From positions 1 to 64,000 of the forward strand of contig NW_013546967.1 in the NCBI RefSeq assembly GCF_000711695.1: DNA of 64,000 nt, given 5' to 3'. This stretch comes from Tilletiaria anomala UBC 951. Taxonomy: Eukaryota; Basidiomycota; Exobasidiomycetes; Georgefischeriales; Tilletiariaceae. The position numbers and the translations under genes were made by a program. Of the stretch, positions 1 to 12,204 are shown piece after piece; position 1 is the first letter of the stretch, and each line of letters begins with the position of its first letter. Under the pieces are notes generated by a model, which had not been told where the DNA came from, made no database searches, and saw only the letters and a list, made by a program, of their open reading frames with translations.

Positions 1-209
1 ACGAGAAGGAGAAAGGGGGGCACAAGGAGCACACAGCAGAGCAGCGCAGCGCATCCGGGGCGTCTATTTGTGTCTTGCAGGCGAAATGCATACAGGCCCC
101 GCTCATTGCACGTCAACTGGTGCATGCTCGGGCGAGACGGATCACCGATGTCTTTATTGTAGTTCAGACGAGTGTGCAGCTGCCCACAGATGGATAAATT
201 CAACCCGAT

Positions 210-635
210 TCATGCATTTTCTACCATTCTTGTGCAGTCAAGTGTCAGACGCTGACACCAGATGTGAAGTGCAGGCCATGCATAGGCGGGGCCGTGAAAC
301 CATATTGTTTGCTTTTGAGTGCAATCATCTTGTGTTAAAAGCGGCACAAGGCTTGATTCGACGTGGGAAGTGGGTGCCATACGCTGACTCTCCTGCAAGT
401 CCGCGAGCGCACGGCTCGTTATATTGAGAGCCGCGCTTCCTGCCAGCAACACCTGAGGACGCTGCTTTCGGGCACGGCCACACTGACATGGGTGGGTGCA
501 GCAGTATCGCAAAACAGGGAACGAGTGACGATGCTCACTGGGGTCGCGATGTTTTGTTGCAGTAGAAAGTGGCACGGCAACGGCGAGACTGAGGGCTAGG
601 GCGAGGGGGCAGCATCGACCCACCTGTTGCCTCAT
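210..635 (-). CDS. Possible small secreted protein (weak candidate)
   Basis: A minus-strand frame from an ATG at 635 would give about 141 residues. It opens with a plausible secretion signal: Arg near the N-terminus, then a Leu/Ala/Val-rich core (LALALSLAVAVPL) and small residues where a signal peptidase could cut. The rest has many Cys and His residues but no family I recognise. Nothing else supports it: there is no splice evidence or homology, and the frame stays open upstream of the chosen ATG. It could easily be chance. Confidence 0.15.
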   Translation of the reverse strand: MRQQVGRCCPLALALSLAVAVPLSTATKHRDPSEHRHSFPVLRYCCTHPCQCGRARKQRPQVLLAGSAALNITSRALADLQESQRMAPTSHVESSLVPLLTQDDCTQKQTIWFHGPAYAWPALHIWCQRLTLDCTRMVENA

Positions 636-1020
636 GGTCCTGCCTCTTCGCCCATGCCATGATGTTTGTGATGTGGAATAAATGCACAGTAGAGAGTCAA
701 GCAGGGGTAGTGCACAGGGAGATGGTGAGAGGGTGAGCGATGGTCTGCAACTAAACCAGCCTGGGCACTCCGCGGACTCGGGTAAAACAGGCAAGGCAAT
801 AGAATAAATGTGACTGCTGCAATGCCTGCTTCTCAGCCCACGCATTTTCGCCGTTAAAAGCTAATCTATAAATCGACCGATTCAACGCCAATATGGGTGG
901 ATCGTCCCCGGCATACATACATACAATGGGAGGGGACAATCAGTACATCACATAAATTGCTAGCAAGGCAGACACGTCAGCGGCGACAGCAAGCTTTGAG
1001 CAGCGTTGACCCATAACCCC

Positions 1021-1031
1021 AACCCTAACCC
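1021..1031. promoter_or_regulatory. Telomere-repeat-like motif upstream of the secreted-protein gene
   Basis: AACCCTAACCC matches nearly two units of the TTAGGG-type telomere repeat on the complementary strand and lies about 90 nt before the ATG at 1122. Tbf1/Teb1-type factors bind such sites in some fungal promoters. Its function here is an inference. Confidence 0.4.
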
Positions 1032-1121
1032 GGTCCAGTCTCGTCTGCGCTCAATCTACATCCGTACCATTCTGATCTTTATTGCTTTCGTTTGCCCAAA
1101 AGTATTTGGACTCGAATCAAG

Positions 1122-2164
1122 ATGCCAACGCTACGATCCATCCTGGTGCTGCTCTCGCTCGCAGTATCCGCTCTCGCTTCCAGCGCCATTCCATCTGGGA
1201 CACTCGCCCCTCAGCCGTCGCTGCAGCCGCAGTTGCCGAGGCAGCTGCCGCTGTGAGCAGTAGCGATGCAGGTCCGACATTCTCGTTCATCCAGGGCACG
1301 TACAATGTCTCCTTTTGGGCAGTCGACCTCCCCGTCAGCTATGCCCGCACAATCTTGCCGCCCAAAGTAGCTGATGGCCGGATGGATGAGGACCTTTTCA
1401 TGTTGCTCAAAGGCCAACGGGACAAGAAGACAACCTTGGCGGTGCTCGAGGCGGGGCACCAAAAGGGCAATGGCCCGCCTGGCTTTGGGATCCTTAATAA
1501 TGAGTCCGTAGCCTCACCGCCATTTTGAAGAGCTCGCAGAAAAAAGACAATTGCAGCTGACCATCGCCAGAGCCTCCTTATTTGCAACGCAGAGAGACAA
1601 CGCTAGAGCTGCCATACGTCCGCTTACGGCCAGGCAGCAAGCAGCCGTACATTTACAAGTCACAAATCTTCACCGATAGCCCGGTCGCTGGGCTGTTCGG
1701 CGGCCTCGTCTTTGGGCTGCACGAGACGCAGGCGAAGATGGTACCGCCGAACAGCTCGGACGCGCTAAATTACGACCAGGACACCGTCGGCTGGTTCAAG
1801 ATCGAGCGCGTTGCCATGCAGCCCCAAGATACGAGCGGGGTCGACTGGAAGGATATTTCCAATCAGGTGAACAGACTCCTGAATGGAGGAGCGCCGCATG
1901 CGAAGCATATCTGACGCGAATTTTGTGGTCACCTCTCGTTCGCAGCCTTGGTTCACTGATGGGCCCCTGTGCGGCCGACACGTGTACAACGTCGCGCCAA
2001 CGATCTCTCTGCGCGGAGATGTGCAGCTGCTGCCATCCGTGCTGAAAGAGCCGAACCCGGCGGCAGAGCCACTGGCGTTCTTCGACGTGGAGGGGATACG
2101 TATGAATGCGCACTTCAAGATCATTGGACCTGCTAGCTGCGCTGCATTTGACACTGCCGCATAG
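1122..2164 (+). CDS. Secreted acetoacetate-decarboxylase-fold protein
   Basis: Four exons are inferred: 1122-1163, 1241-1503, 1593-1866 and 1946-2164, giving about 265 residues. The N-terminus is a clear signal peptide (MPTLRSILVLLSLAVSALAS). The body matches the fungal acetoacetate decarboxylase (ADC) beta-barrel family: a TFSFIQGTYNVSFWAVDLP strand near the start, PPGFGILNNEE across intron 2, LELPYV, then PWFTDGP across intron 3. Introns 2 (1504-1592) and 3 (1867-1945) are well supported, because each restores the conserved frame and intron 3 has an ATCTGAC branch site. Intron 1 (1164-1240) is the weak point: it needs a GAG acceptor, so exon 1 may join elsewhere. Extracellular fungal members are mostly uncharacterised, so decarboxylase activity is not implied. 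Confidence 0.7.
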
Positions 2165-3029
2165 ACGCTTGAGGCAGACGTCATGCCGCAGATGCCCTTG
2201 CTTCGAACCGTAGGACGTGCTGTATTGATCTGTTACCCCATGGACCAACGCTACAATTGCCTTTGCGACCCGAGAGCTCTGCTGGCTTGCTTCCCGCGTC
2301 ACATGACAGAGCGCACGTACTTGAGACAGCGCATCCTCCCATCGAGGGGAACAAAAAAGCACACGTACGCATTCCAGTGCCCACCCATCTCTTGGCCGTG
2401 GGTCGAACTCTCGCTGGATTACTCTTCTTGCTCTGCTGGTTGTTGCAGAAGTTCAGCGGCGGGCGGTTTAATCGCACCCACGCATGTGGGCCAAACCCGC
2501 GAAAATGCACTACGAAAGATTCGTCCTCACAGATCCGGGGTATTTCAAACCCTTTCGCACAAATTCCAGGGGATTCGCCGCTCCTGTCGATGTAGTCCCC
2601 CGCCGGCAGTCGTCGCAGAAAGGAACAACACCTCCAATCAAGGTGTACTGTTTGCTGTACTTTCTTTATCGAGACATTTGGGTACATCGGGTGGTCAAGC
2701 AGTCAGCGATGCCTACCCAATACATTGTGCTGTGACCACAGGAAGGAGTTGCGATTGCGGAGGGTCTTGGCGCGCCGTTCATCCATCTGCGGCGGCCGCA
2801 CATTAAATTGAGTAACATCCCCCGACCGAGGTGCTAGCTGCCACGGGAAGGTGAGATCCTCCAGCTTGGTCTTCAATTCTTCGAACATAGAGTGACTGCC
2901 ACAACTGACACATCATTATGCTTTCTTCATCTCCAAAACGACAAAAGGGGGTCAAAATACATGCTCCACGGCCTGTAACAGTAGACGCAGCGCGACGGCG
3001 ACGGGACAACGGATATACACGCTTCCAAG
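2165..3029. other. Intergenic, includes 5' leader of the next gene
   Basis: No frame here shows domain-like content. An upstream ATG at 2918 opens a frame that overlaps the start of the next gene out of register, so it would act as an overlapping upstream ORF if the transcript starts before it. A C/G-rich stretch lies before the ATG at 3030. Confidence 0.5.
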
Positions 3030-6000
3030 ATGTACTATCCCAGCACGCAGCCGCTGGCGCAAGCACAGGCGCGTGCTCAGCGTGGGCGTCGCCCTTCGAC
3101 TGCCTCTCACTACTCGTTTGCAGCTTCGCTGCGCTCTTTGCGTTCTGTGCACAGCATCAGCACAACCAGCATCTTATCCACCATCAGCGCGTATGGGCAC
3201 CTCACCCCATTGAGCGGCCTGGGCGCCCGCGTGCCTGTCAGAGGGAGAAGCAGCGTCAGCGTGCTCAACCACAACCTCAACGGGGGCCGATCGACGCCAA
3301 ATGCTTCCCACCAGCCTTCTGCATTGGGAGCAGGAGCATCCAAAATCAGCGATGCAGCTTTCGCACCGGCACCAGCACCTGCGGAGATATCCCTATCGCG
3401 CACCGTGCATGAATGCTACGTCGCGGGCAGGTATCGGCAGCTCTCGCGACAGTATGGCTTGAGCCTCCCTTCCACAGTGGATCTTTCTGCCGGAGAGCAC
3501 GAGGAAGAAGAGGACGATGCAGATCACAACAGCGGCAGCGACAACGACGAAGAGGAGCTCGGGAGCGTCACTGCTGACGACGCCACCGCCGCCCTTGCCT
3601 TGTCGCTTGACCTGAAGCGTGAGGAGGACTTCACTTCATCTGCTGCTACATCCTTAGCGGTTGCAGCAACAAGAGTGGCGGAAATACAAGTGCCTTCGGA
3701 ATCGGACAAGGTCAGGGACGCGGCGATGCAAACGCAGACAGCCGCTCGCCTCCTGGCACTCCTCTCACGTGATACTGCCACACGCTCTAAGACGATTGGC
3801 CCTGCCTCCGAGGGGGGTTTTGCGAGTGCAAGAGGAACAGCGGGGGGCAGGTGGGCAAGGGAAGACGACAGCGAACAAGTATTAGGCCAGGATCGCAGAG
3901 CGCATAGTGTCGCTGCGCTGCTGCAGAACAAGAATATGAACGGCAAGAAGCGCGGAGCAGAAGATCTGCGGAAGCTATTTCCACCCGCCTCGGATGTAAC
4001 TGCGAAGGCTGATGCTGCTCTGCACCTCGCGTCAGGCCAATCGCAACCGCACGCCGCCAACGGGTGCGATGGACACTCCCACTTCACATCCCCAACTCCA
4101 ATTACAGAGTCGGATCCACAGAACTCATCGGCCAGCAGCAAGAATGGAAAGATTAGAATGAGCAAAAGCGGCACCGTCGGAACCAACAAGAACAGCAGCA
4201 AGAGGGCGTATGCCGCTTCGCGCATCAAGGCCGCCACGGTCTTCAAGGCGAATCTAAAGAGCGCTGCGCCGGCCGATGTGACGCGGCTCGAATGGGAGAT
4301 TAAGGTGGGCATGTACTGCCACCTGACGATTTCTTTATTTTTGCACTCATGGACCCACACTTCCCTCCGCTTGCGTTGCTTACATATCAAAAGGCACTGA
4401 CGCCTATCACGCCCGCGCACAGGCTCCTGCCGCTGCTCAAGCGCGCCGCAGAGCTGCGCTCGCTGCGTAGCATCACGCAGCTCGCGGCGCTGTACACGCT
4501 CGGCGTCACGCGTGGACATGCTCCCATCGCCGTAGAGCTCGTGCGCCGCGACGCGCCGCGCGCGCTCAGCTGGGCCGTACGGGGGCTCGGATTCGCTCTC
4601 GGGCGGCACGGTGCTAGCACTGCTGTTGATGGTGGTAGTAGTAGTGTTCGACCAGTGGAAAGCAAGGAACAGTCGCAGCAAGGCGCGGAGAATGGTAAGG
4701 TTCTGGCAGCAACAGCAGCAGCGGGAAGCGACGAGGAGGAAGAGGAAAAGAAAGAGGCGATTTTCATGCTTCTGCACCTGCTCGCACGTGTCGCACGCTC
4801 AAAAAAGGCAGCCTGGCCAGCCATGTCCCTCTCCTCGCCAAATGGCTCGCACTCGGTGGAGCAAGTAGATGCAGAAAGCGATACTAACCTTACAAAGCTC
4901 TGGAGACGCGTCGAGGAGCTTCTGCCGAGCATGCAGGCCTATTTGAAGGATCAAGAGGGCGTCAGCGCGAGCGGTGATGGTGATGTTGCTGCAGCTGATG
5001 GAACGGGTGCTGTATCTTTCGCTGCCGCATTGACGACTTCTGCAACTGTCGCAGGCACCGATGACGTACCCGATCCACCGCCTCAGCAGCCTCCGGAGGC
5101 CGATGGCGACCTCGTCTCTCTTTTGGCTGGCAACGTATCCAGCAAAGTCGCCGAGAAGACACGGGAATGCCTGTCAGTGTTGGATGCAGCTCGGAAGGAG
5201 CTGGCCTTCCTCGAAGCGCTTGTATCGCTTCGCAAAGCGCTGCTTGCTCGTGCGGGGAGCGAAAAATTAGAGGGAAGAGGTGACGTGGACGAGGTGGAAC
5301 GAAAACTAGATGCACTGCAAGCCCTTCCGGGCTGCAAGGAGCAAATGTTGAAAGAGAAAGCGGAAGCTGTGCTTTCGACGCTCTCGGCTCTAGACGAAAA
5401 GATGTTGGCAGTCAGAGTCGCAGCATTCCGTGACGCGCTTGCTGCCACACTCCCCGAGGAGAGCGTGACCGAGAATGCCAGTGAGCCGCAGGTTGTGACG
5501 GCTGCATCGCTTGGCCTGGGCCTGCCGCACTCAAAGTCCACGAACACAACATCCCCTAACACCTCCAGTGGTACCGCTTTCGAACCCATCCACGGCAAGT
5601 CGGCCGGCGCGGCAAGCATCACCGCTTCGCACGCCACCGCCTCGCCGTCGACGATCGGCAAGATGAGCAACGACGCATCCGCGCTGCTCACGCGTCAGCA
5701 CGCTGCGTCTGCCAAGATACGAGATGAAGCGCCCTTCGATCCGTTCTTCATCGAGCATACAAGGGGAAAGAACCAGCAATCTATCACTTCCAATGCGTAC
5801 TTGAACCCGCCAAGCCCGACGGCGAGCATCCGCTCGATCAGCTCTGCATGGGGGTATGGGGAGGATGACGAGGAGGGAGAGCCGAAGGCAAGCGCTGGGT
5901 ACTCTTTCCCAAGGCTTAGACGGCCGTCCAGCGTCATCTCTGACTCACCCTCGCTCATGTTCCCATCGCATGGAGAGGATGCGAGCGAGGACGTTATGCA

Positions 6001-6916
6001 GTCACCCCTTACGCCGAGCTTTGCGCCGCCAGAACGGCCATCCCTGCGGAATCGCAGTCAGAGTGGCTTGCCCGACCGTAGAAGGGTGGTAAGCATGTAC
6101 GGCGAGCCATCTGTGGCTGTCTCTCCTTCGCTTCACTTGCCGATGATCCGGCCACCCGCTAGCTCTTTTGCGCCTCTCGGCAGCAGCAAATCATCGCGCA
6201 GGCTCTCTTTCCTCCTGCCTCCCACCGTCGCTTCTCCCCACGCCGCGGACCACGCATTCACAGCGATTGGCACTGTCGGACGGGCACAGTCGCACGCCAG
6301 CCAGTCTCTGCGCCAGTTTGCAGCACACAGTCCGCATCCTATCAACCCTGCCACCAAGCTGATGCGCAGCAAGGGTAGTCTAAGGCCGCGCCCGCTGTCC
6401 ATGATCAACTCTGCTTCAGAGCCAGCGCTAGATGTTGCCAAAGGTACGTTAGAAAGCAGCACATCGATCGAGACACTTGCAAAACATGCTCTCGCACTTT
6501 TGCCTATGTCTGCACAAACTCCCGCTCCGCTTCAGCTCCCAGCTGGCCGCCAAGAAGCTGTAATGCAAGAGACACGGCTGCCACCACCCAGCCCGGCGCG
6601 GTCTACTGCCAGCGGAAGAGCTTTCAGCGGCCTCGACCCTACCAACACGTCCTACGGGCACAGCAGTCATGCGAGCAGTGCAAACAGTTCGCAGGTTGAC
6701 ATTGCTGCGCTGGCCAAACAACCCTCCGTCACTGTCAACGGCCTGGACAACGTTCTCGCCGCGGCCGAAGACCAGAGTAAATTGCGCACAGGCGGCTGCT
6801 GTGCCAATTGCGGCAAAGCTGTCGTCAACGGCGCCATGAATCGCAAAGGCGAAATTCTGTGCGGCAGGTCTTGCAGGTTGGAGACCAAGGCCAAGTCGGC
6901 GCCAGTCGCAGCATGA
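3030..6916 (+). CDS. Large Ser/Ala-rich protein, Sel1-like segment and C-terminal Cys motif
   Basis: Two exons, 3030-4304 and 4394-6916, give about 1265 residues. The 89-nt intron has a CACCTGACG branch site and rejoins frame as EIK-ALTPI. The N-terminal third is Ser/Ala-rich with an acidic EEEEDDADH stretch. Just after the intron lies an ordered helical part (residues ~425-510: LLPLLKRAAELRSLRSI, then LAALYTLGV) that resembles Sel1/TPR-type helical repeats. A long low-complexity section full of SP and RRPSS-type sites follows, which suggests phosphorylation. The last ~40 residues hold four or five cysteines in a CCxxCGK...LCGRSCR pattern, probably a small zinc site. I do not recognise the protein. 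The motif could be a degenerate treble-clef or protein-interaction finger. Confidence 0.75.
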
Positions 6917-7042
6917 AACATGAACACAGCTAGAAGGCAATTTAAGTATTCTCGAACGCTATAAAGCGACAACGAATCGTTTGACTCCACATGTTGTACT
7001 TTAATGAACATGCGCAATCAACGCAAAGAAGATTCATTCTCC
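6917..7042. other. Convergent 3' interval
   Basis: A short interval between two stop codons facing each other. It probably carries both polyadenylation sites. Confidence 0.5.
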
Positions 7043-9135
7043 TTAGTTCCAGCCAACAGAATTACAGATGCGGATGGCCAACGCTCGACGCATGAATTGT
7101 TCTCGCGCGAGGAAGCGTGTCTGCTTGAGGAAAGCATCGAGAGTGATGCGCTCGCTATTCAACGCGCGTCCAAGGTGATAGAGCGTATCCTCAATCGCAT
7201 TGTCTTCAGCCACAAGATCGATCAGTCTAGAGAGAAGAAGAGTTGTGGGTGACTTTCAGCACAGGGACGTATAAGGGACTCTCGGTTGGAAGAATACTCA
7301 CTGATTTCCGACGATGCTCGTCGCACAAATCCAGTCATTTCCGGAACCTGGCTGTTCGAGTTCATCCTCGACTTTGGCCTCCATGGCTTGCAAGCCCTGT
7401 CTTGCTTCCTCTACAAAAGCTGCCATCCGCTCTGCTCGCCCTTTACAGACCTCCTTGACCGCCTCGAGCCGCGCGATCTCATCATGGATAGCCGCCTCGC
7501 CTCTGTCAAGATCGGAGGAGAGGACAGCCATGCGCTGCGATTGCTGCGCGAAGTGGGCCGAGATGGAAGAGACGCGCGCGCTTAACTTTTGATGCAGGGC
7601 ATTGTGTAATGAAAGGATCTCAGGATTTGGAGGGAGAATAGGAGGCGGCTCGCCGGGTGCTCCTGAAGAAGAGGGGTACGATTGCACAGATGCAGACGCT
7701 TCCGTGTCGTCTTCTACACCTAAAAGATCCCGCGGCAGAGGGGGCTTGCTAGGAGGGAGTTGTGGCGCAAAGTTGCTGCCTTGGGGTAGATGCGGCGGAG
7801 CGGCGGCAGAAAGAGACAAGTTGAGCGATGACGAAGTCGGCATGCCGTAAGGATGGCCCATGCTCGGTGGTCGTGGGGGCGAGGTAGGCTGAGCAAGGAA
7901 GGCTTGACTAGGGTTTGTCTGTTGCGTCGAAGCGTGCGGATGATGCGACAATGCAAATAAAGGCGGCTGAGCTGGCGGAGATAGTGGCGAGTACCCCATA
8001 GAAGAGTCAACCGACCTTTCCCGGGCGGGAGGGGGCATGCTCCACCCTCGACGCGAGGCCCCTCGGTCTTGAGAGTGGTTAGGAGAAAACTGATGGTGCT
8101 GATTGGAATAATACTGAGGTGCGTTGTGAAGAACATGAGAGGGTAAGGTGACAGATTGCTGTTGCTGATGAGGGTGAAGATGCTGGGAACTGCCCGCCAT
8201 CAGATGCGTTATGGATGATTGCCAAGCCTGATGCGTCACTTTCGCATGACTCAAACCTGGCGACGCCTGCTCTGAGACACCCATCCGGGTGGGACCAGAA
8301 GGTGAATAGGCGCTACCAGAGGACGAACTGCGGAGACTGGATGAGCGACCCAACACATCTGCCGGTTGCCTTGGCTTTGGCGGACGGTTCGGCGGGTCAC
8401 GGGCCGCCGATGAAGAAGACAGTCCTAATGCACCTGGAGGCGCTGGTGGAGGTCGGTGCCCTAAACCTGATATTCCATTTATACTTGTTGACCCGCGCTC
8501 GAATTCGGCATCTTGCCTGCTCGAGCCGGCCGTGGCACTCGCGCTTCCACTGCCATTGGCAGCCGAATAGACAGGCGGCTCATGCCCAAAGACACTCTGC
8601 AGGAATTGCACCAGCTCTACTAAGTTGCATGCTTCCCACTTGCGCTCCCATCGCCTGAGGTAGCTCTTATGTCTTTCCTCTTCGAATTCCCTCGCCGGAG
8701 TCACGACGTACCCATCCAGTTGGACGTGCTTGTGACCTTTGCGTATCGCCATGCCTTTGACGGGCTCGACGTATGCGAGAGGAGGTTCGCGAGGGTAAGC
8801 ATGCGGAAGCCACATTGCGATTGGAATGTGGTATGTCGAGGACCGGTATGAAATCGGAATTGTTCCTGAAATACGTAAAAGCAGGGCAGTGCGACCATCG
8901 TCGTATGCTTTAGGTTATTGAAGGGAAGGCGAGGACAAGGGCTAGCTCATCAGCATCAGACTATTTCCTTCCGCAAGCAAGAGAACTGGGCTCGACACTC
9001 ACTATATACCTCCGTCCTGGGAGTGAGACTGCTATATGCCAGTAGTAGTGCGTCGACATGCGTAAAGACTCGATCCGAGAGGGAATACTTCCCGAGCACA
9101 GAGTGTAGCCATTGACGCACGACGGTATGGTCCAT
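7043..9135 (-). CDS. VPS23: ESCRT-I subunit Vps23 (TSG101 family)
   Basis: Three exons on the minus strand, 9003-9135, 7302-8907 and 7043-7226, give about 640 residues. Vps23 is the ESCRT-I subunit that binds ubiquitinated cargo at endosomes during multivesicular-body sorting. The N-terminal UEV domain spans residues ~1-145: VRQWLHSVLGKY, YDDGRTALLLRISGTIPI after intron 1, then MWLPHAYPREPPLAYV. UEV domains lack the E2 catalytic cysteine, and none is seen here. A Pro/Ser/His-rich linker (~150-420) and a coiled-coil stalk (~430-500) follow. The steadiness box crosses intron 2: ATSIVGNQ, LIDLVAEDNAIEDTLYHLG, ending CNSVGWN. The start is the first ATG that yields the complete UEV N-terminus. Confidence 0.95.
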
Positions 9136-9659
9136 CGTTCGTATTCGCAAGTTGCACTCGGAGTCTGTCTAGGCGAGATGTGACCTTGTGCAGCCTCCGT
9201 CAAAAGTCCGGGGCAGCAGAAGCCCAGCGTCGAGAATGGGTAACTGAATCCTCAGAGCTTCAGCTGGAGCTCTTGGCTTGACGTGCGTGCTGTCCCGAGC
9301 GAGCAAAATGATTCGCCAAGTTGCAATGCAAATATGATTGAGTGTCCTGCTGAGGTCCCTGAACAGAAGTGCGATGATCACTACTTTGGGTGCGGCGACG
9401 GATGATGTTCCGCGGTTGCGGCCTGGTTTCGTCATCAGGGTCATTCACAACAATATCTCCTTTGTCCATACCACACCAAGCGTCCAATAGCTCATGCTAC
9501 CCCGCATCTACATGGGGACAGGGTAGTTCCTGGAACCTTCTCAGTCCGGGGCTGCGATATGGGCGCCAGCGGTTCTCTCTTTTGAAGGGCCCGAGCGGCG
9601 TCCATCGTCACCTGCGAGCTGCAATCCACATCAACTGCGCAGCGAGTCCCTTACCCACG
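9136..9659. other. Divergent promoter, Vps23 / DUF2417 gene
   Basis: About 520 nt between two divergent starts. I see no coding content beyond chance frames and no clear TATA box. It presumably holds both promoters. Confidence 0.5.
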
Positions 9660-12117
9660 ATGCTACCACCTGACACAGACCCAGACCCATCCAGGGCCGA
9701 AGAAAGACCGTCGGCGGAAGCTGAAGAGAGCGTACAGGCAAGCCCTTCCCAACCAGATGCGCAGAGACTGGAATCATACGGTTCTATGGACTTCAGCATT
9801 CAGTCCCTGCTCTCCGGGGGCGGTCACCTTCAGACGTTTCGCAAACGATCGGTATGGTCCAGACGCAATGGAGATGGATATGGTCACAGAAGGGAGATAT
9901 ATGAGGAAGACGGACTACAGGAATCACCATTCGACGTTGCTGTCGTGCACTTCACGTTTCTCATTGGCACGGCGTTATTGCTTGTGACGTGAGTAGCTCC
10001 ATGTTCAACAAAGCACAACGTTACTCAACCAAATGCTTTTGTGCAGTGCCCTAGCTTCTATGCTTCTGATGCTCAACGTTGTAATCCCAATACCGACGCT
10101 CCTTCCGCCACATCGCTCCCCGTCACTCCTCTCGTTCTGGCTTTTCCTTGTCTCGCTCCTTATCTTGCTGCCGTCGCTCTTCGCATTCGAATTGCACCCA
10201 CAATTGCACAACATAACCTCAGCGCTGCACACCACAAATGCATTCTTTCTTTTGATCCTGCTCACGCTGATCTGCGCTTTGCAGGTGTACAGAGAAGGCG
10301 AGCTGGCGCTAGCGCTACCTGCCGCCGCCTTGGCCTGGATAAGCTGTGCCTGGGCATGGGCTGCGGGCCGCATTTGCGAGCATGTGCGCAAGGAATACAG
10401 GACATCGAGGCCTCCTCGCGCCTTTCACGAGCAGGAGGATGGGTTACAGCTTCCATCTGGAGCTTCGCTCAACCCGGCGCACTCGCGAGACGGGGTACCG
10501 CATGTGAGCATCGACGCGGAACGAGAACCGCTCCTCGGCACACCCTATATTGCGACTTTTGCACTCCCCGAGGTGCCTTTCAAGAGCAAGATCCACACAT
10601 CGCTCAGGCTCTTTCTCATCACGATTCTCACTACTTCCGTCACGGCTGTGCTGCTGATGCTACTCTTTGACGTTGCGCTGACTGGCGCCGACAGCGGTTT
10701 TGCACCAGCCGAGGACTTAGGAACAAGAGTGTGGATTGACCTTCGCGCGGCCAAACGGCAAGCGCATGGCGAGCAAGTGCATGGAATAGCGTCTGTCGGA
10801 AAGAGGACAAGCATTAAGGATTTCCGCGTACACATCAAATGTGAGAGCTCTTCGGATTCGACCTATCATGGCCAGAGGACCTGGCAAGCAACGGCAAAAA
10901 AACCTCCCCCGAAGCATCCGCATCCGCCAAATTTGCGGCCAACTGCACTTGTCATGACTGAGCGTGGTGTATCCGGTGTACCTGGTGGTGCGTGGCTGCG
11001 CGCTCTAGTCGCCCACGCCCGCAATGAGGACAGCAAAGACGGAGATGATGGCCATCTTTCCCTCGACAGCGTCTGCTTTTGGGACCGTTTGGGCTACGGG
11101 TTCAGCGATTATGTAGAGGGTGGCAGCGCTGATATTCGTCTGCACACCGAAGTACTGAAGCGTGCGCTGGAGGGCATGGGTGCATGGACGCTGCCGCCGT
11201 CACAGCAAGACGGGAGTGCCGCCACAAATGCAACACTCGCAGAAGAGCGGTACTTTGGCGGCCCATTCATGCTCGTCTCAACCGGCTATGGCTCGCTGTT
11301 CGCGCGCCATTTTGCAGCAGCATACCCGGATATGATCCAATCGCTTATCTACATCGACGCAGAAACACCCACTTCCTGGTACACCGAGAGGGTCGCGCAA
11401 CATTCAGGGTTACGAGCCGGGTACCAGGCGCCAGGCCATCGTTACGTTGGCCTGCTGCTGAAAGACATCGTTCCTGCACTGCTCAGTCCACTCGGCATCA
11501 CCCATCTCCTTGGCCTTTTGGCAGGCAGAGGTCCAGCAGACCGCATCTTGTCGCCCCACTATCGCGGTGGGTCCGCCGCAGACGACCTCGGTGGCGGCGG
11601 CTTCCGCATCCTAGGCGCGGGCGGCTCGTCAACAAAGTTGCTCACGACTTCGCTGCAAGAGCGCCTCGATGCGAATCGGGGAACGAGCTCACGGAACTAC
11701 AAAACGCTCGTCTCAACTGCGGTATCGGATGTGCATGCAAACCAGCTGGCGCAAAAGCCCACGGCGGTGCTGTCGAGCTTCTGGAAGATGCACCGCGACG
11801 TCGAGGGATGGGGCGACGAACAGCGCTTGACCCTCGTGAAGCCTGCACTGGAGCAAGGCGGCCTCGTCGGCTGGTGGCGCGTAGGCTCGCGAATGGCAGC
11901 ACCGGGTGTCGGTGGCAGCGATCGAGGCGGCGCGCAAGGTATCTGCGAAGAGCCGCAGGGCAACATTTTTTGCGCTGAGGCTGTCCGAAAGGTCTTGGCC
12001 GCCGCCGATTTGGAAGAGCAACGAGGACGGCAGAATTCCTCCGTGACTGTGTCAGCGGCAATTTCGAAGGAATACAACTGGCAGCAAGCGATGGACGCTT
12101 TGACATTCGACGTGTGA
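9660..12117 (+). CDS. DUF2417 membrane protein with alpha/beta-hydrolase domain
   Basis: Two exons, 9660-9988 and 10047-12117, give about 799 residues. The 58-nt intron (GTGAGT...TTGTGCAG) is among the shortest in the window. The N-terminal ~85 residues are acidic and soluble. Several hydrophobic segments follow across residues ~95-340 (AVVHFTFLIGTALLLV, SFWLFLVSLLILLPSLFAF, TSLRLFLITILTTSVTAVLL), which fits the fungal DUF2417 membrane region. The C-terminal half looks like an alpha/beta hydrolase: a CFWDRLGYGFSDY segment, then a nucleophile-elbow-like STGYGSLFARHF. The usual GxSxG is replaced by STGYGS, so catalytic competence is doubtful. The biological role of the family is not established as far as I know. 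Confidence 0.8.
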
Positions 12118-12204
12118 TCAAAGCGTGATGCTCATGTGTATAACGATCTGCCAGTTGTATTGGTACGACACTGTAACTACTTATTGTGAACTCTCGTACG
12201 CCCT
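12118..12204. other. Convergent 3' interval
   Basis: 87 nt between two facing stop codons. Nothing else is seen. Confidence 0.5.

Larger units (their letters stand above)
1..1121. other. Left-edge region, no secure gene
   Basis: Both strands carry only medium-length open frames with no recognisable domain. The right end is the promoter of the gene starting at 1122. It holds a telomere-repeat-like tract, AACCCTAACCC at 1021-1031, about 90 nt before that ATG. One weak candidate on the minus strand is listed separately. Confidence 0.6.

Noticed and set aside
2181-2687. Minus-strand frame of ~168 residues
   Set aside because: Composition is rich in Cys, Arg and Ser without hydrophobic periodicity. 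No motif was recognised and the opposite strand has equally long frames.
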